Shown here: piece after piece, positions 18,516 to 31,616 of the stretch
How positions within the stretch are numbered: position 1 is the stretch's first letter
Layout of the letters: each line of letters starts with the position of its first letter
From: Paramecium tetraurelia
Lineage: Eukaryota; Ciliophora; Oligohymenophorea; Peniculida; Parameciidae
Direction: 5' to 3'
DNA: 64,000 bases
Assembly: GCF_000165425.1 (NCBI RefSeq)
Contig: NW_001799066.1
Coordinates: 434,001 to 498,000, forward strand
Program-made: the position numbers and the translations under genes
The notes under the pieces: model-generated
Databases searched by the model: none
What the model was told of the DNA's origin: nothing
Seen by the model: only the letters and a program-made list of their open reading frames with translations

Positions 18516-18970
18516 TCATTTTTCTACTTTTCCAAGCCATAAAGCCAAAAGTGACTTTCCTTTTACTGCAATAATCTTAAATCTGACCCCTGGAATATCT
18601 CCGACTGCATGTCCCTTTCTACCGAATCCAGCGACTGTAACTTCATCATTTTCATTTAAAAAGTTTAAGCAACCATCCTTAGGAACGAAGGCTGATATTT
18701 TTTTACCATTCTTTTTCAATAATACTCTAACACACTTTCTGACAGCAGAGTTTGGTTGTTTGGATTCACTAAATGGAGTTTATAAAATTAAATTTACACT
18801 CCGATTTTTTCAACAACCAATCCCTTAGCATGTGATGCACCCATAAATGGATTCTTATATCTTGATCCAATCATAGCCTTATTATATTCCTTATCAGCCC
18901 ATCTGTTAACTCTTCTGTGATCTTTGAGCTTTCTTCCTGCTCTCATACCTCTGGGTTTACCAACTCCCAT
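18516..18970 (-). CDS. RPS23: Ribosomal protein S23 (uS12)
   Basis: Small-subunit decoding-centre protein. Starts [20 protein letters not shown]; contains [13 protein letters not shown], the PxxGxx hydroxyproline loop region ([16 protein letters not shown]) and [16 protein letters not shown]. One 29-nt GT-AG intron at 18769-18797. About 142 residues, the expected size. The frame is clean, and TGA at 18516 is the stop exactly where the family ends, fixing TGA as stop in this genome. Convergent with the kinase gene (148 bp). Confidence 0.97.
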
Positions 18971-19062
18971 GATTAAAAGATTTTAATTAAATTATTTAAA
19001 TTTTCATAATATGATTAATACAATATAAAATTGCATTCGATATATCTCAAATAAACATATCA

Positions 19063-20083
19063 TCACAATTATTTTCTGTCGTTATATCCTGAATTTCTAA
19101 CAACAGAATTTCTCCCACTGTTGTTAGTTCCATAAGTACTATACCCTTCAGGAGCTATAGTAGCCCCTTTGATACTACTTGTTTCAAATTAAGTTGTCAA
19201 CGCAGTACCAGATGGCCCAGTCCTTTTAATTTCACTTTCTTTTGTTACTGTAACCTTGCTATTTCTCAAGGCTTCTAATTATGTTTCAGCCATTGTAAGT
19301 TTTTCGGATATATCTGAATTGATTTCTTTTTCCATAATTCTACCTCCCCTTACATAGAAATAATTTACTATTCTGATTATAAGAAACTCTCTAATTACAG
19401 TTCCAATGCTCTTATTCTTTGGTACAGCGATTCAAGTTCATTGTCTTTATCATTCATGAGTAGTTTGAGTTTATGAATTTCATGATCCTTAAATTCGTTT
19501 TGTTCTTAAGAATTTTTAAGGTCATTTGTTAAGCTGTCTTAAAGTTAATGATAGATATTTACTAATTTTCTTTTTAAGGAGTCTTATTTCATCATCTGCT
19601 CCTTGATTTTTGGAATTAGATTTCTAAATACTGCATTTTGTTTTCCACCTCGAGTCCATGTCATCCATTGTGACAACTTGTAAAGGCCTTTCTTAATGAT
19701 GCACTTCAGCATTATTTGGTTATGTAGGTGCAATCCTAACAGAGGGAGTGATTAGAAGAGGTTGCGACTATGTGATGCTTTGGGATACAACAGATGTAGT
19801 AGCAATTTGTCTAGTAGAAAAGGGGCTTCCAAAATAATAATGATAATATACTCTATTCCAATGTTTTGAGATGAATACTATTATATTTAGGGCTACCTTA
19901 GCTAAGGACTACATAATAAAGAAGTGATTTTCCTTATAATAGAAAGTTTCAGTTTAGCTTATAGATCCTTATTGGCCTATTCTGGGTTTTTTAATTAAAT
20001 TGGATGATTAATTAAGAACTGATTGAATTTGAGAATGATTGTACCCTGCTTAGCTATGAATAATTATTATAATATTACTCCAT
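19063..20083 (-). CDS. Unknown coiled-coil protein
   Basis: No family recognised. Starts MEQYYNNYSQLSRVQSFSNS at 20083. The N-terminal third is polar (Ser/Thr/Pro/Gln), the middle is a strong coiled coil (KDHEIHKLKLLMNDKDNELE, SLYQRIRALELQLE), and the end is a Ser/Thr/Gly-rich tail (TGPSGTALTTQFETSSIKG). Frame changes near 19985, 19640 and 19340 are needed; some may be short introns I could not place. Stop TGA 19063. About 310-330 residues. Possibly cytoskeletal, by composition only. Confidence 0.55.
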
Positions 20084-20429
20084 TATGAATTAGCTGTTAT
20101 TAAATAAATATTAATGTAAAAGCATTTCTCTTAAAGTTTGGTTCAAAAGATTATCATAATTTTAACAAATTATGATAAACACATCATGTTTGATTGTGAT
20201 GAACACTAGAAACATTGTGCAAAAAAGTTTAAGATTTTTCAGTTTGTGGCAGTTTATTTACCTAGTTAAATCGAGACGAAAATATGTCAATTTGATGTTA
20301 ATCACATTTTTTATCTTATACAAAAATGCCGCTTTTTTTTTTTTTTATACCTCAGAGCATTATATGGCTTTGATTTTTGTAATTGTATTTTGTGATCGAT
20401 TTGAAGTGACTGTTGATAATTCAATTTAT

Positions 20430-20760
20430 TTGACTTATATATAAATATGTATGAAGTGAAATCTTAAAATGTCTCTGTAGTTTACATTCAATATTACATT
20501 TTCTAGCTGATAGATCGCTTGGGGGCCTGTATTGATTGATTATTTGGACATTGATATATTTTAGAAATTCCTTACTATCATTTTCAGAGATAGAAAAAGA
20601 ACTAAAAAAATTTCTCTGAATCATGCTGATTAGTTTTGATGGGCTTTCTTGCTGTATATTTGCATTAGAAGAAAGCTTAGGAAACAACTAATGGTAATGC
20701 AGAACTATATTTAATATTAGTATATTTTCACCCTTTAGATGAAATTATCCTCAATTTTGA
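20430..20760 (-). other. Doubtful open frame in an 876-bp intergenic gap
   Basis: A minus-strand frame is open for about 110 codons but has no good start codon. Apart from one TAG near its beginning, its glutamines are all CAA/CAG, unlike the confirmed genes here. I think it is chance or a remnant. The rest of 20,084-20,959 shows nothing recognisable. Confidence 0.2.
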
Positions 20761-20959
20761 ATGCATTTAATTAATTGATAGAAACCTTTTGCTGGGTGTT
20801 AGATTAAGGCTAAGTATATAGTTTAATAAATTTAATTATTTAATAATATTATGCAGAAACCAATTCATTATTAAGAATAAATGTAATAAAAAATAGCATA
20901 CATAAGGTAATATAAAATCAGGGGTAATCTATTGTGAGTGTAATTAATTTATATATTAA

Positions 20960-22081
20960 TCAATCTCTATAAGTAACAATTGAGTAAGTTTATTATCTGC
21001 TTTTAGTCTTTGTTCTAGCATTTATAGAATGTGATCTCAATTTTGGTAGTTTTAACACATCTCTTTTTATGGTAGATTAATCTAATAGACTTTAGTTAGT
21101 TGGAGTTACTAATTAGGTCTTGTTTGTGTTTTGTATTAGTGTTTCATAGTTATTCTCCAAATCATATTATTATAAATAGCCAAACAACTGAATGTCATTC
21201 AATTTTATTATGTTTCTTAAACCCTTTAATTATTTATTTTAAGTTAACATTTATTCTGTCTATTTGGATTATTAGGATAATTATTTTTGAATAGTTTCCT
21301 TTTATTACACAGACTAGAAGCTCAATCTGACTCCAGGTTACAATTTAAAATCCTAAGCTTAAGATTCTATAAACTCAATTATTGTTTCTTCATTTTCTGC
21401 TTATCTTCGTTTCTATCGTATCTATTCCACTAATTTTGGTTTTGAAATCACAGCATTATTATCAGTCTATGGTACTTCAAATGGCAAGGTAGTTATTACG
21501 TCCTTTTTTGTTTAATTGTTAGATCTTGCAATAGGATCACAATTGTAATCGTAAGTGTATTCTTTTGATCCTATTTGCATTATCAATCTATTATATTACT
21601 CTTTCATCATCCGTTTCTCTTTCGATCGTTCTCTTATCATTTATTCCTTATTTGATTTTTCAATACATTTTTATTCCATTATTCTTCTTTCATTTGGATA
21701 TTCTTCAACAAATTCTATAGTTTTTTATCTAACCAATTAAGGTTCATAGTCTTCCCACAATTAAGTTGGTAACATAAATTTATGCTTAGGAGGTAATTCT
21801 ACTTTTGGTGTCATCCGAAGAGAAATCGGAGCTATGTCTTTAATATCATAAGCTCTAAATCTTTCCTTCTATGTACTATGAGCCTCAAAATCTTCCATCT
21901 CATTATAATTTTGAAAAAAAGGATCAAAACATTTCTAATGCATCATATTGAAAGACAAATTAGCTGCAAAAGAAGCACTTGATTGGGATTCTAAACTTTC
22001 AAAAATCTTATCCTCTACTCTTGTCATAATTTTGTTAATAATATAAGGCATGATGGTTTCAACTATTTCTAAATATTCCAT
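20960..22081 (-). CDS. Unknown 373-residue protein, single exon
   Basis: Clean frame from ATG 22081 to TGA 20960 with many TAA/TAG glutamines and no intron. Begins MEYLEIVETIMPYIINKIM; a central basic helical stretch (KEQMIRERSKEKRMMKEQYN) precedes a motif SKEYTYDYNCDPI that reminds me of short conserved motifs in axonemal and basal-body proteins. The C-terminal half is Gln-rich and helical. No signal peptide, membrane span or enzyme motif. A role in cilia is only a guess. Confidence 0.75.
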
Positions 22082-22195
22082 TAAAATATTTAAAAATGAA
22101 ATATTATTCAGAATTATCAAAAATTAACATGCTGAAAAAAGGACTATAATCATTAAAGCATAAAGTTTAATTATATTATTTTGAGTTTTATATTA

Positions 22196-23329
22196 TGAAT
22201 TAAAATGAAGATGACCTATTTTTTGATTTTTGTTTAACGAGTTAATAAATTACTTTGATAAAAATAATTAATCTAAGGCTTGATCGATAATGGATCTGAT
22301 TCGTGGGAACAATCCAAAGAATTTACAGGTGATATTTTATTACAATTGGGAGTTCTAAATGACAAGGCATTTACATCATTTAAATAATCTATGAGATTAA
22401 TAAATAGCCTCTATCATTTAAGATTTATACTCAGCCCTTTACCATAGAATAGATGACTAAGGGTGTAATTAAAAAAGATTATTCAAAAAATCCTCCTCTT
22501 AAGAAGCAAGATTTATTGTGCTTTCATTAAATAGCTTAGGATTAACATCATTAGGTGAATGCAGATCTATGGCTAAAGGATTATAAGTTCGTTATATTTA
22601 TGATAAATGTTTAAGAATATTGAATGCTCAAAATAACTAAATAAATTCATTTGAATTTGAATAATTGCTAAGTTTAAAAATCATACTTTGATAAAAATTG
22701 TCTATCAATTATGCCAAACTACCTTAGGTTGGATATTCTTTCGATCTCATATCAGAATACTTAAAATTTCAACTTCCCTATAATTGAGAAATATTAATAA
22801 AATACAAGAATTCTAGGAAAATGAAGATTCTATATACAATCTTCCAAACATAAAAGAAATAGGTTTGAGAGGTAATCTCATCACCCAAGTTTATAAATAC
22901 AGAGAACGAATAGTTTTATCATGCAAAACAATATGTAAATTTCCATTTTATTTTATAGAAACTATTGAAAGCTTGGCAGTATTGGCAAATGAAAGATAGT
23001 ATCTCATTAATTTAGGAAAATAAGAAAATTTCAAGAAAAAATCAAAGTTTAGAAGGAAAGAAATAGACAATTCTAAAACCATCAGTAAGTGGAGTAAAAC
23101 AAAAATTTTATATAATGAAGAAAAATGTTCTAATTTCAATAAGGTATATAAAACCATTGATTCTGCTAATTATTTAATGATACCACATTAAAAAGCTTAC
23201 TAAACATAAATGAAATCTAAAATATTACTTGTAATTCATAGATTTTCAATTTATTAATATCTATTATCTCTATTCGTAAAAAAATAAGTCTTTTAAATTG
23301 AGATGTTTATTTATATAGATAATATTTGA
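22196..23329 (+). CDS. Leucine-rich-repeat-like protein
   Basis: Repeats with LRR character: FIVLSLNSLGLTSLGECRSM, LRILNAQNNQINSFEFEQ and IKEIGLRGNLITQVYKYRER. After them a basic helical tail includes ETIESLAVLANERQYLINLG. The start ATG 22196 (MNQNEDDLFFDFC) is plausible. At least three frame changes (near 22260, 22450 and 22690-22760) are needed, some perhaps short introns. The 3' end is uncertain; the frame is open to TGA 23327-23329, 35 bp before the convergent giant gene. Probably a protein-protein interaction module. Confidence 0.5.
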
Positions 23330-23364
23330 AATTCAATGAATAATTTTAAAACGTAAATATCAAC

Positions 23365-26300
23365 TCATAGCATCTAATATGTTATTTCATTAGGTTTCAA
23401 ATATTCACATACGTCCGCAACAATTAAATTTTAGAATGTAATATCCTAATCGTCATCAGGTGCAATTACCATTAAGTCAGGATAATCTTCTTTAAATTAT
23501 GTAATCATTCCTTCAATTTTTTGATTTAATTTCATAACTTTAACTTAAATCTTTTTATTTCTGATATAATAGAAAATTTGTCCTTATGTTTTCTTACAAG
23601 GGCAGCCATCTGGAAAAGAATCTCCGAAATTATGATATTATTTTCCATGTGGAGGTGCCTCTGCAATTAAGTATAACAAATTTTAATAATTACCATTCCA
23701 ATTCAACTCTAAAGAAGCATCCAGACCATCTAAAACAGCCTCAGGTTCATCATCACCTCCTTCTGCCGATAATGAATTCAAAAAACTAATGGCAAGGGAA
23801 TATGAAGTAAATTAACAAATATTCACAACATTTTACAACTCATCATATGGATTCTAATGATCCTTATATGATACAATTGCAAATTTCATCTCAATATTAT
23901 GATTTTCTTTTGTTTTTTGCATTATACTTTTGATGACTTCTTTACAGTTATCAATATATTATGACATTGATCCTGTTGTATCAATAACAAAAGCTATGTT
24001 AATTCCTTATATGAATTATACTTTGTGAGTTGATGAACATGGAAATTTATGGGAGGATATCTTGTTATCTTAACTATGCCAAGCTTATTGACAACAAAAT
24101 TGATATTCACCATTTATTTTTTTACATATTGGGCAGTAATAATTACATAGACCTATATTTTATGTTTCCTTTGGGATTGGATGGGCCCATCCTTTATAAT
24201 CCCAATAGTCTATACATAATACTTCATCAAAATTCAGATGTTAAAATCCTTCATATTTCTCCTTTGAGTGTCTAGCTCTAATACCTATTTATTTTTCTAG
24301 GCATTAACTTTCCCCTTTGCATTCAATCAAATGATAATGACTTTTTCCTCTTCTCCTACAACTCTGATCACAAGTTTCTGGAGTAGATTGCTCTCCAATT
24401 TAATACTGTCTAGCAACATTATTATTCTAATCCTATATTATTAATTTAAATTCCTCCCCCTATTTTATTGTAAATATCTAAAATTCTTTATTTATATGGA
24501 TTTGGGAAGAATGATGCCCAGAATGGCCATATTTCAAATCACAAATTTTATTACATTCAGGACATTTTTAATCACATAAATGAAATTATTTTTCTGTCTC
24601 TATCATGCAACTATGTATTTAATTATGATTAAGTTACTATGGTTTAATGTTTCTACAACATTTCTTTTTTTCGTTACTTTAAGGAATATATTTAATGTAA
24701 GAGAATCTTGATTACCACATAATTTCAACTTAAGTATATGTTATTTAGCATATTCCTTTCTCTTAACAAAATTCCTAACACTCATGCTAATCTCCGCAGA
24801 AGTGATTTTAATTTTAGGAATTACGATATTATGAATGTTCATGATTATTTTTACATCTCCTTTCACATAATACGCAATTCTAAATGCAATAACTTTCTTC
24901 GCATATATGGTTTTAATGTTTTGTTGTCCTATCTGTTTTGCATTTCTTACTACAATACTAACACGTTTCTCCACATAGATGAACATTAGTGCAGTTATGT
25001 TATTCAGTATGGTTTAATTCTAGATTGCATTTGACTTAACATTAAGTTATGCTGCATTTGATATTGCATTTATGATTTTTCAAGGAACACAAATGATACT
25101 ATGACTCATTATGACCAGCCTTATTTTCGCATTTCTTATTTGGACATACTTTGCAAATTTAATCGCATTTGTGGTCACTCAAACAAGAATGCACATGCGA
25201 ATTTAATTCTACTAATTCTAACAAATTATATTTTAAAGAGTCTAATTTTTCAGCACTTGTTTCTACTTTCTAGTAACATTCTAAAATCCTTTTTTTGTTT
25301 TGTTATTAAATTAAGAGGACTTATTTTTTTTCTTCCATTTTTTGATATTCCTGTTATAAATCCTTAAGCTTAAGATTTGTATAATTATCTCTCCCTTCCC
25401 AGCCTTTAAGTAAAGTTTCAAATTTTTACATTTCTTAATCTAAAACCTGTTTTTCTTTCAAATGCTACTCTAAATCTCTCAATTCTTTCAAATATTTGTC
25501 AATTTTTGTAATTTACTCTTATTTTTCTTATTCCTTATTAATTAAATTGTTTTCATATTCTTTCAAGCTATTTAATTCTTATTATTCCTTAAGCGATTGA
25601 TCTTTCAATGCAATCAAATTCTCTGATTAATCAATAGATGATTTTTTCAATTAATTTATCTAAGTCTCAAGGTTAATATGTTAGTTTACTTTAATTAACT
25701 TTTTTTCCTGTAAATAATTAAGCTTGGTTTATCTATCAACAATTATTTAAGATTCTGAGATTTCTTAATTTACAATTTCAATTTCCTGCGACAATCTTTT
25801 TATCTCATTCTCATAATAAGTAATTTCTGATTGGATTGACAATAAGAAATTATCTTTGATATTAAAACTTTCTACCTATTCTTCCTAACCAACTTATTTC
25901 TCCATACATTGCTCAAAAAGATTGATTTTGGAAAAATACAAGGCATCAATTTATTCCTTTAATTATAATTCTTCTTTATTACAATATTCAAGCTAATTCT
26001 CAATATTTTAGAATTGAGGCTATGACAATTCTTATCTAAGATCCTCGATCATAATTCTGTTTCTATATCTAGCCAATGATAATTCTTCTATTTCTTCATT
26101 CAACTCAGTAATTTTTGTTTTATTTTTATTTAAATAACTTTTCTTTTCCTTTATTTTTCTGAGGTTATCATATAGCTCTTTATTTTTATCCAACTTCTAT
26201 TAATATACTTACAAAAATAATTGTTAGGGCATGTTGGTATATTATTCCAATAATCTTTAATTTTCATTCTTACTTTATTAGAAAAATTTGATTCCCTCTC

Positions 26301-29300
26301 TAAGATCATGTAATTTTTCTTTTAGTTCTTTTATTTTATTATCATTTTGATTTTTTTCATTCTCTTTATAATAGCCGCCCAATTATAGAATTTCATTTTC
26401 GATTTTTATTATTTCTTCGCTTATTTTTGATTTCTCAGAATTTAAGCTTCCAATTTATTAGTTATTTTTATCAATTTAAATTTGTATTTGTAATTCAATT
26501 TAATTACATTAATATTTAAGATCTGAGTATTTCTACTGAACCTCTTCTTTCTCTTATATAATTTTAATAAGTTTATCACCTTATGTTTTCAACTCATTTT
26601 TAGTCTTCCTTTATTCATCATTTATAAATTTAATATCAAATGCAATTTGCATATTTTCATTTTCTGATTCTAAGTTCATGCCATTTTATTAAACTCTTTA
26701 AACGTTGAAAAAACTAAACTCTTAAACTATATTCATTAGCTATTCTTTCTATTCCTACATAGTAGCTAACTTAATTAAGTTTGAGAGAAGAAATAAATTA
26801 ATTCCAATTTCTTCAATTTTTTGCGAAATGGAAATTAAGCTATTTCTTTCCATCATCTCCTCTTTTTAATTTTGTATTGAAGAATTGTTTCTTTGCTATT
26901 CTAACATATCGATTTCATTTTCAAGTTTTTTTTTCAATGATTCAAAATGCTCTATGTGATTGTTGAAATATTTGCAAGGTAAAAAGCATTCATTGCATTT
27001 ATTTTAACAAAATTAATATCGATCAAATTAAATTTTAAAAAAGTCTTCAAGTTTGGAATTTTCCACTTCAATTTTAGCTTAAAGTTCCATACCATTGATA
27101 TTTTCTATTTCAGATTAAGTCTTTTAAATAATTTGTTTCTTTCTTTGCTCCATCAATTTCTTTAGCTAATTATTAGCTTCTAATAAGTTTGATTTATGAT
27201 CATTTATATTATCCTTTAACTAGAGATCATTATATAATGATTTCAAAAGTACATGGTTGTATTTTATGTAATCAAAATCATCCATCTCAAATTAATATTT
27301 TCTTTAATTCAACCTTAATTCTTCACCTTATTATTATTAATCTAAAGTAAATTTATACCACTGACTTTTGCTTTCTGAGTAAATTTATTCCAATCGGATT
27401 TCAAAATCTATTAGAGTTGCATCTTTGGTATCTGACAATTCTAGCTAACAAAGAACAACCTTTACCATAGATATTAATTCCTTACCATTTTTCCATCGAA
27501 TACATTCTATAGACTTCTACAAAAGGTAGGCTCTTATTTTCTTAAGTTAATGATCAAATAATTCTTTTTCATTATTAACTAATTATTCAACTGACATATA
27601 ATTACTAAACAATTCTTTCAAAAATGGAAAATCTCGTATTTGTTCGTTATCTAATGCGTTAAAAGAATTGACATCCCTAATGATCTTATATAGAAAACCC
27701 TTAAATAACCTTTCATCTTTTAGCTACTGTGATTCTTCAAATACATTATTAAAAAGTTCTTTTTAATGTCTATCAAAAGAAGTATCTGAGTTTAAAATTG
27801 TAGCATCACTAATCGCAATAATAAATGATAGCATTTTGACTTCTTCTTTTTCAGTTCTAGATCCATCAAATAAACCTTCACAGTCAAGTATTAAAAACTT
27901 TTAATTATCCACAATTGCTAAACTTCCCCAAACTCCATCAGTGCATCTGGCTGATGAAACAGAAAATCTTGTTCCAAATACTCTATTTAATAGGTAACTT
28001 TTGCCTGATGACTGCCTACCAATTATTCCGACAACAAAAATTTTTTTTTCTTCAACTAACAAATAATCCTCTAAAAACCCAAGATGTAATTATTTGACTC
28101 TACAATCTATACTTATACTCTTTTAATTTAGTGAAAATTATCTAAACCCATCATTTAAAGGAATTAGAGTTCCATATTCAATGGTACAAAACTATAAAGG
28201 AACTCTTGAAAATATAATATCAATTATTTAATTCCTATCACACTCAGAGTATTGACTGTCATTCATACTCAAATTAGTAAACTTCAAATCCAATTTCTTA
28301 AAATAATCCATCATTTTAAGCTATTCATTTTCTTTAACATATAAAGTAATATAGCTTAATTTATTTTGATACAAAAACTCAGCATTTGGTCCAAATTTAC
28401 TTTCTGAGCCTTTAACAATGTCCAATGCAGGATTGCCCAAAAGTTTACTTTTTTATTCTTGTCTTTGCTGAGATAAATTTGATTAAATTTTTAAGACATA
28501 TTTTTTTCCTTCATTTTAAAATTCATACATCTAATCAAAAATTATAACATCAGAAGAATCTGAAACAATTTTTACATGACCATTGATAGGTATTGTTTAC
28601 AGTTTTTTACCAGTAAGGTCATATCTATCGCAACAATGAAAATTAGCAAGGTAAAAGTATTTGCCACTTGGACAGGCTAATAATTATTTGTAATTTTATG
28701 TTGGATTAGTGCTGGGTGTGAATTCTGTTTAAGTAACCTCATTTCCTATTTCCTGTAAGCATTTAATAAGACGAAATTATTATTCTTTTTCAGATTATGT
28801 ATAGATTTTGTTATTTTTGGATAATACTATTAACTTTTTACAAGTGTAAATATATGCAACTTAATCTACTAAAAATGGATTACCTTAATTATCCAATTAA
28901 TAACAATAAAATTAATCATTTTATACTATGCCTCTTGAGGAAATTGTGATCTACTATACATATTTTTCTTTATGATTGAATATGAATAAGTGGTCAAGTG
29001 TAATAGTCGAAATAGTATACAGCTTGTTATATTTCCATTAGAGCTAATTATCTTATCACTATTGCTTTCTGGGCTTAAAATAATAAAAATAAGATATAAG
29101 CCATTTTTTAAGTATAAACTATAAAAATGGAAGATTTATTTTTAGTTTAAAATATCTCTTTAATATGATAATCTTATTTCCTATCTTATAAAAAACTACC
29201 ATCTAAATAATAATCATAAATTTCATCCAATTCAGGTTTAATATTGTCTATATTCTAAGACTTATTACGATAGCATCTGAAATTAATTTTCTTTACTGAA

Positions 29301-30415
29301 TACAATACTTATTGACATAATTCTTAATATAATTCGTCTATCTTTTTAATAAATTCCCCCTATATTTCCTTAAATTTTAAATTAATTATCTTTTTATGTT
29401 CATTAAAATATTTCTCATATTTTTTGTTATCTTAAGAGTTCTAGAATTTAAATGTTAATTGTTAATTTTCAATAAATTCAACCGACTAGAATATTGATGA
29501 CACAATCTCCTCTGCTATTGGCAATTTTGTGTCATCATAGTGGAATTTGCTATACCAGGGCTATAATTAATTACAGATTTTTTGGATTAGTTTTTTCCTT
29601 TGTTATTGTACTTCCTCATTTAATTATATTGATAGTTCGTTTATTAGAGTTCTAATTTTATCAGTTTAATGCTCCTTTTTCAAAATATTAATCAAAGGGA
29701 CTATACTATGATTATTTTTGCTGATGATTTGAATCAACAAAGTTTAAGTAAATGATTTAAAAGTGTTTTATAAGTCTTCAATTTTAATCTATTCTAACCT
29801 TTTTATTATGTAAATTTAAGGGATTATTGAATAAGATTTAATAATTTACCAATTTTTAATATCATTTTCAAGCCTAGAATACTAACATTAATATCTTTAA
29901 ATTTCTTATTTGTTCAATTCTTTAAAATCAAAATCTTATCGCACTAATTATTCCGAACTAAAAGGTATTGCATTTCCATTATACCAATTAGAGAATACTA
30001 ATTCATCTAAACATATAATTATATTGTCTGTAAAATCCTGTAAGATTCTAAATAATACAATTTCTATTGATTGTTCTTAAATAGGTATTTTTGTGAAAAA
30101 TGAATTTGATAGTATCAAGCAAAATAACAATAAATCTGAAAATTTAATTACAATGAGATTTCCTTTTTCTGATTAATACAATAATTCTGCTAAATCGATT
30201 ACTTTTTTAAAATCATTCTAAATTTTTCTTTCAATATTGCTTTAACATCCAAATATACCTTATATTCTTTGTTTTGATTAAGTATTTAATTCAATACACA
30301 TTTAATTAACATTATTAATATGAATATGTATTTTGTCAAGTTAAGAATTTAAAGCATGGTCAGTGACTATTGAATACAATAAAGTAATTTCAAATTCTCT
30401 ATTTTTTGGATTCAT
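23365..30415 (-). CDS. Giant GBP/VLIG-like GTPase, coiled-coil, Cys/His-rich, VWA protein
   Basis: One reading frame from ATG 30415 to TGA 23365, about 2,340 residues, open over 5.6 kb without a slip; the only break is a 16-nt GT-AG candidate intron at 29044-29059. Order: residues 1-440 helical and unassigned; about 455-700 beta-rich, possibly propeller-like; about 780-1000 a large-GTPase domain with P-loop VVGIIGRQSSGKSYLLNRVF, switch DCEGLFDGSRTE and an IRDV motif matching the RD G4 element of GBP/atlastin/VLIG proteins; about 950-1700 long coiled coil; about 1740-2110 a Cys/His-rich array with CxxC pairs (CGETCQYCSKKC, CPECNKICD, CPICKK); about 2130-2345 a VWA domain with MIDAS-like FVIDTTGSMSQYIDNCKEV. 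Likely a self-assembling dynamin-like GTPase with zinc-binding and metal-dependent adhesion parts; partners unknown. Confidence 0.85.
29044..29059 (-). other. Candidate 16-nt intron
   Basis: Minus-strand sequence GTGATAAGATAATTAG contains an in-frame TGA and, if spliced, joins the upstream frame (ending FLLFQAQKAI) to the downstream frame (starting LQWKYNKLYTIST). Sixteen nt is shorter than usual Paramecium introns, so a sequence error is the alternative. Confidence 0.4.
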
Positions 30416-30699
30416 TATCCCTAAATTTTTAATTCAAATATTAAATTTTGTAGATAAATCATCAATTATATTATGATTTATAAAAATGATAGAAAATGAG
30501 AAACTAATAAAATATTAAGTTTTTTTTAAATTAAATAATTTAATAATACTGATTAACGACATAATTATAGAATACTTTGAATATTCATAATTATTACCCT
30601 TTATATTGAATTAATTAATCTGAATTTACAGATGAGAATGTAAAATGATACTTTTTACCCCAAATTCAAAAACTAGTTCATATATTTTCTATTGTATAG
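30416..30699. promoter_or_regulatory. Divergent intergenic region
   Basis: 284 bp between the start of the giant GTPase gene (minus) and the possible gene at 30700 (plus). AT-rich; no distinct element seen. Confidence 0.35.
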
Positions 30700-31375
30700 A
30701 TGAACAATCAAAAAAGTGTTATTCTTGTAAATGCCCGATTTATTAAGATTAATAATAACAATTAACTTGAAATTCAAGTTTTATTCATTTAAAGAAATCC
30801 AGATGTAGACTTAGAGTATGCCAAATGCAATTATGAAATAGTGCAATATTATTTAAATAGAAAAAAAGGTACTAATTAATTTTAATGGAATTAAATGTTA
30901 AAATTTGCTCATTTTATTCAAGTGTAAAGATAATCATGGCATAAATTGTAAAAATTGAATAAGATATTCCACCTGCTCTATCGGTGACATTATAAGAATG
31001 GAACAGCCTGATATCAAAGTTAAAATTTCTATATTTAAAATATCAGGTTGATTAATTGCATTTAGTTCCCTTCAAATTTCACACCTTAAATTTCTATTAT
31101 AATAATTGAGGTGCTCATCAATGTGTTGTGTTCTAAGTTGTCAAAAAATTAAAGATAAATTCAATCAACTTCATCTTCACTTCAACAAACAGAACCAGAT
31201 GATCCAATGTAAATAGTTTTATAGCAAATTAGAATTAAAATGCAACAACTATAGATAGATTAAAAGTGCTAATTGTAATGTATTTCTCTAATAAATGGCT
31301 TTTACTTTTAAAATATAGGAAATGATATTCAAATTTAAGTTAGTTTATATATATTATTATGACGAAAGAGTATGA
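30700..31375 (+). CDS. Unknown protein, probably interrupted
   Basis: Starts MNNQKSVILVNARFIKINNN and continues with coding-like segments using TAA/TAG glutamines (IVKIEQDIPPALSVTLQEWN, DQLHLVPFKFHTLNFYY, SSSLQQTEPDDP), but in shifting frames with TGA codons between them near 30875, 30955 and 31110. Some gaps could be introns. No family recognised. It may be a decaying gene. Confidence 0.4.
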
Positions 31376-31430
31376 CTTTGGTAAATAATGAATAATAAAC
31401 TGATACCTTTCTAATTAATTACATAAAATC

Positions 31431-31616
31431 TCAATTTATAGATAACTTATTGAACTTTAATTTTTTCATTTCCTTTGCTTTTAATTAATCTAAATGTGTT
31501 TCTGTTTCAGAAGTATTCACAGATTTCTTTAATCTATCATTTCATTCATGTTAAATTTCAATACCGATTTTTGTCAGATATTAGAATTCTTATATTTATT
31601 CATTAGTTGTAGTCAT
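31431..31616 (-). CDS. Small coiled-coil protein or remnant
   Basis: About 60 codons from ATG 31616 (MTTTNEQIQEFQYLTKIGIE) to TGA 31431, with one slip near 31540. The second half is charged and helical (NTSETETHLDQLKAKEMKKL). Low confidence; no family. Confidence 0.3.

Noticed and set aside
20172-20444. Plus-strand 90-codon frame
   Set aside because: Hydrophobic, no reassigned-codon glutamines, no neighbours or domain; probably chance in AT-rich DNA.
24741-24986. Paired open frames on both strands
   Set aside because: Both are shadows of the Cys/His-rich part of the giant gene.
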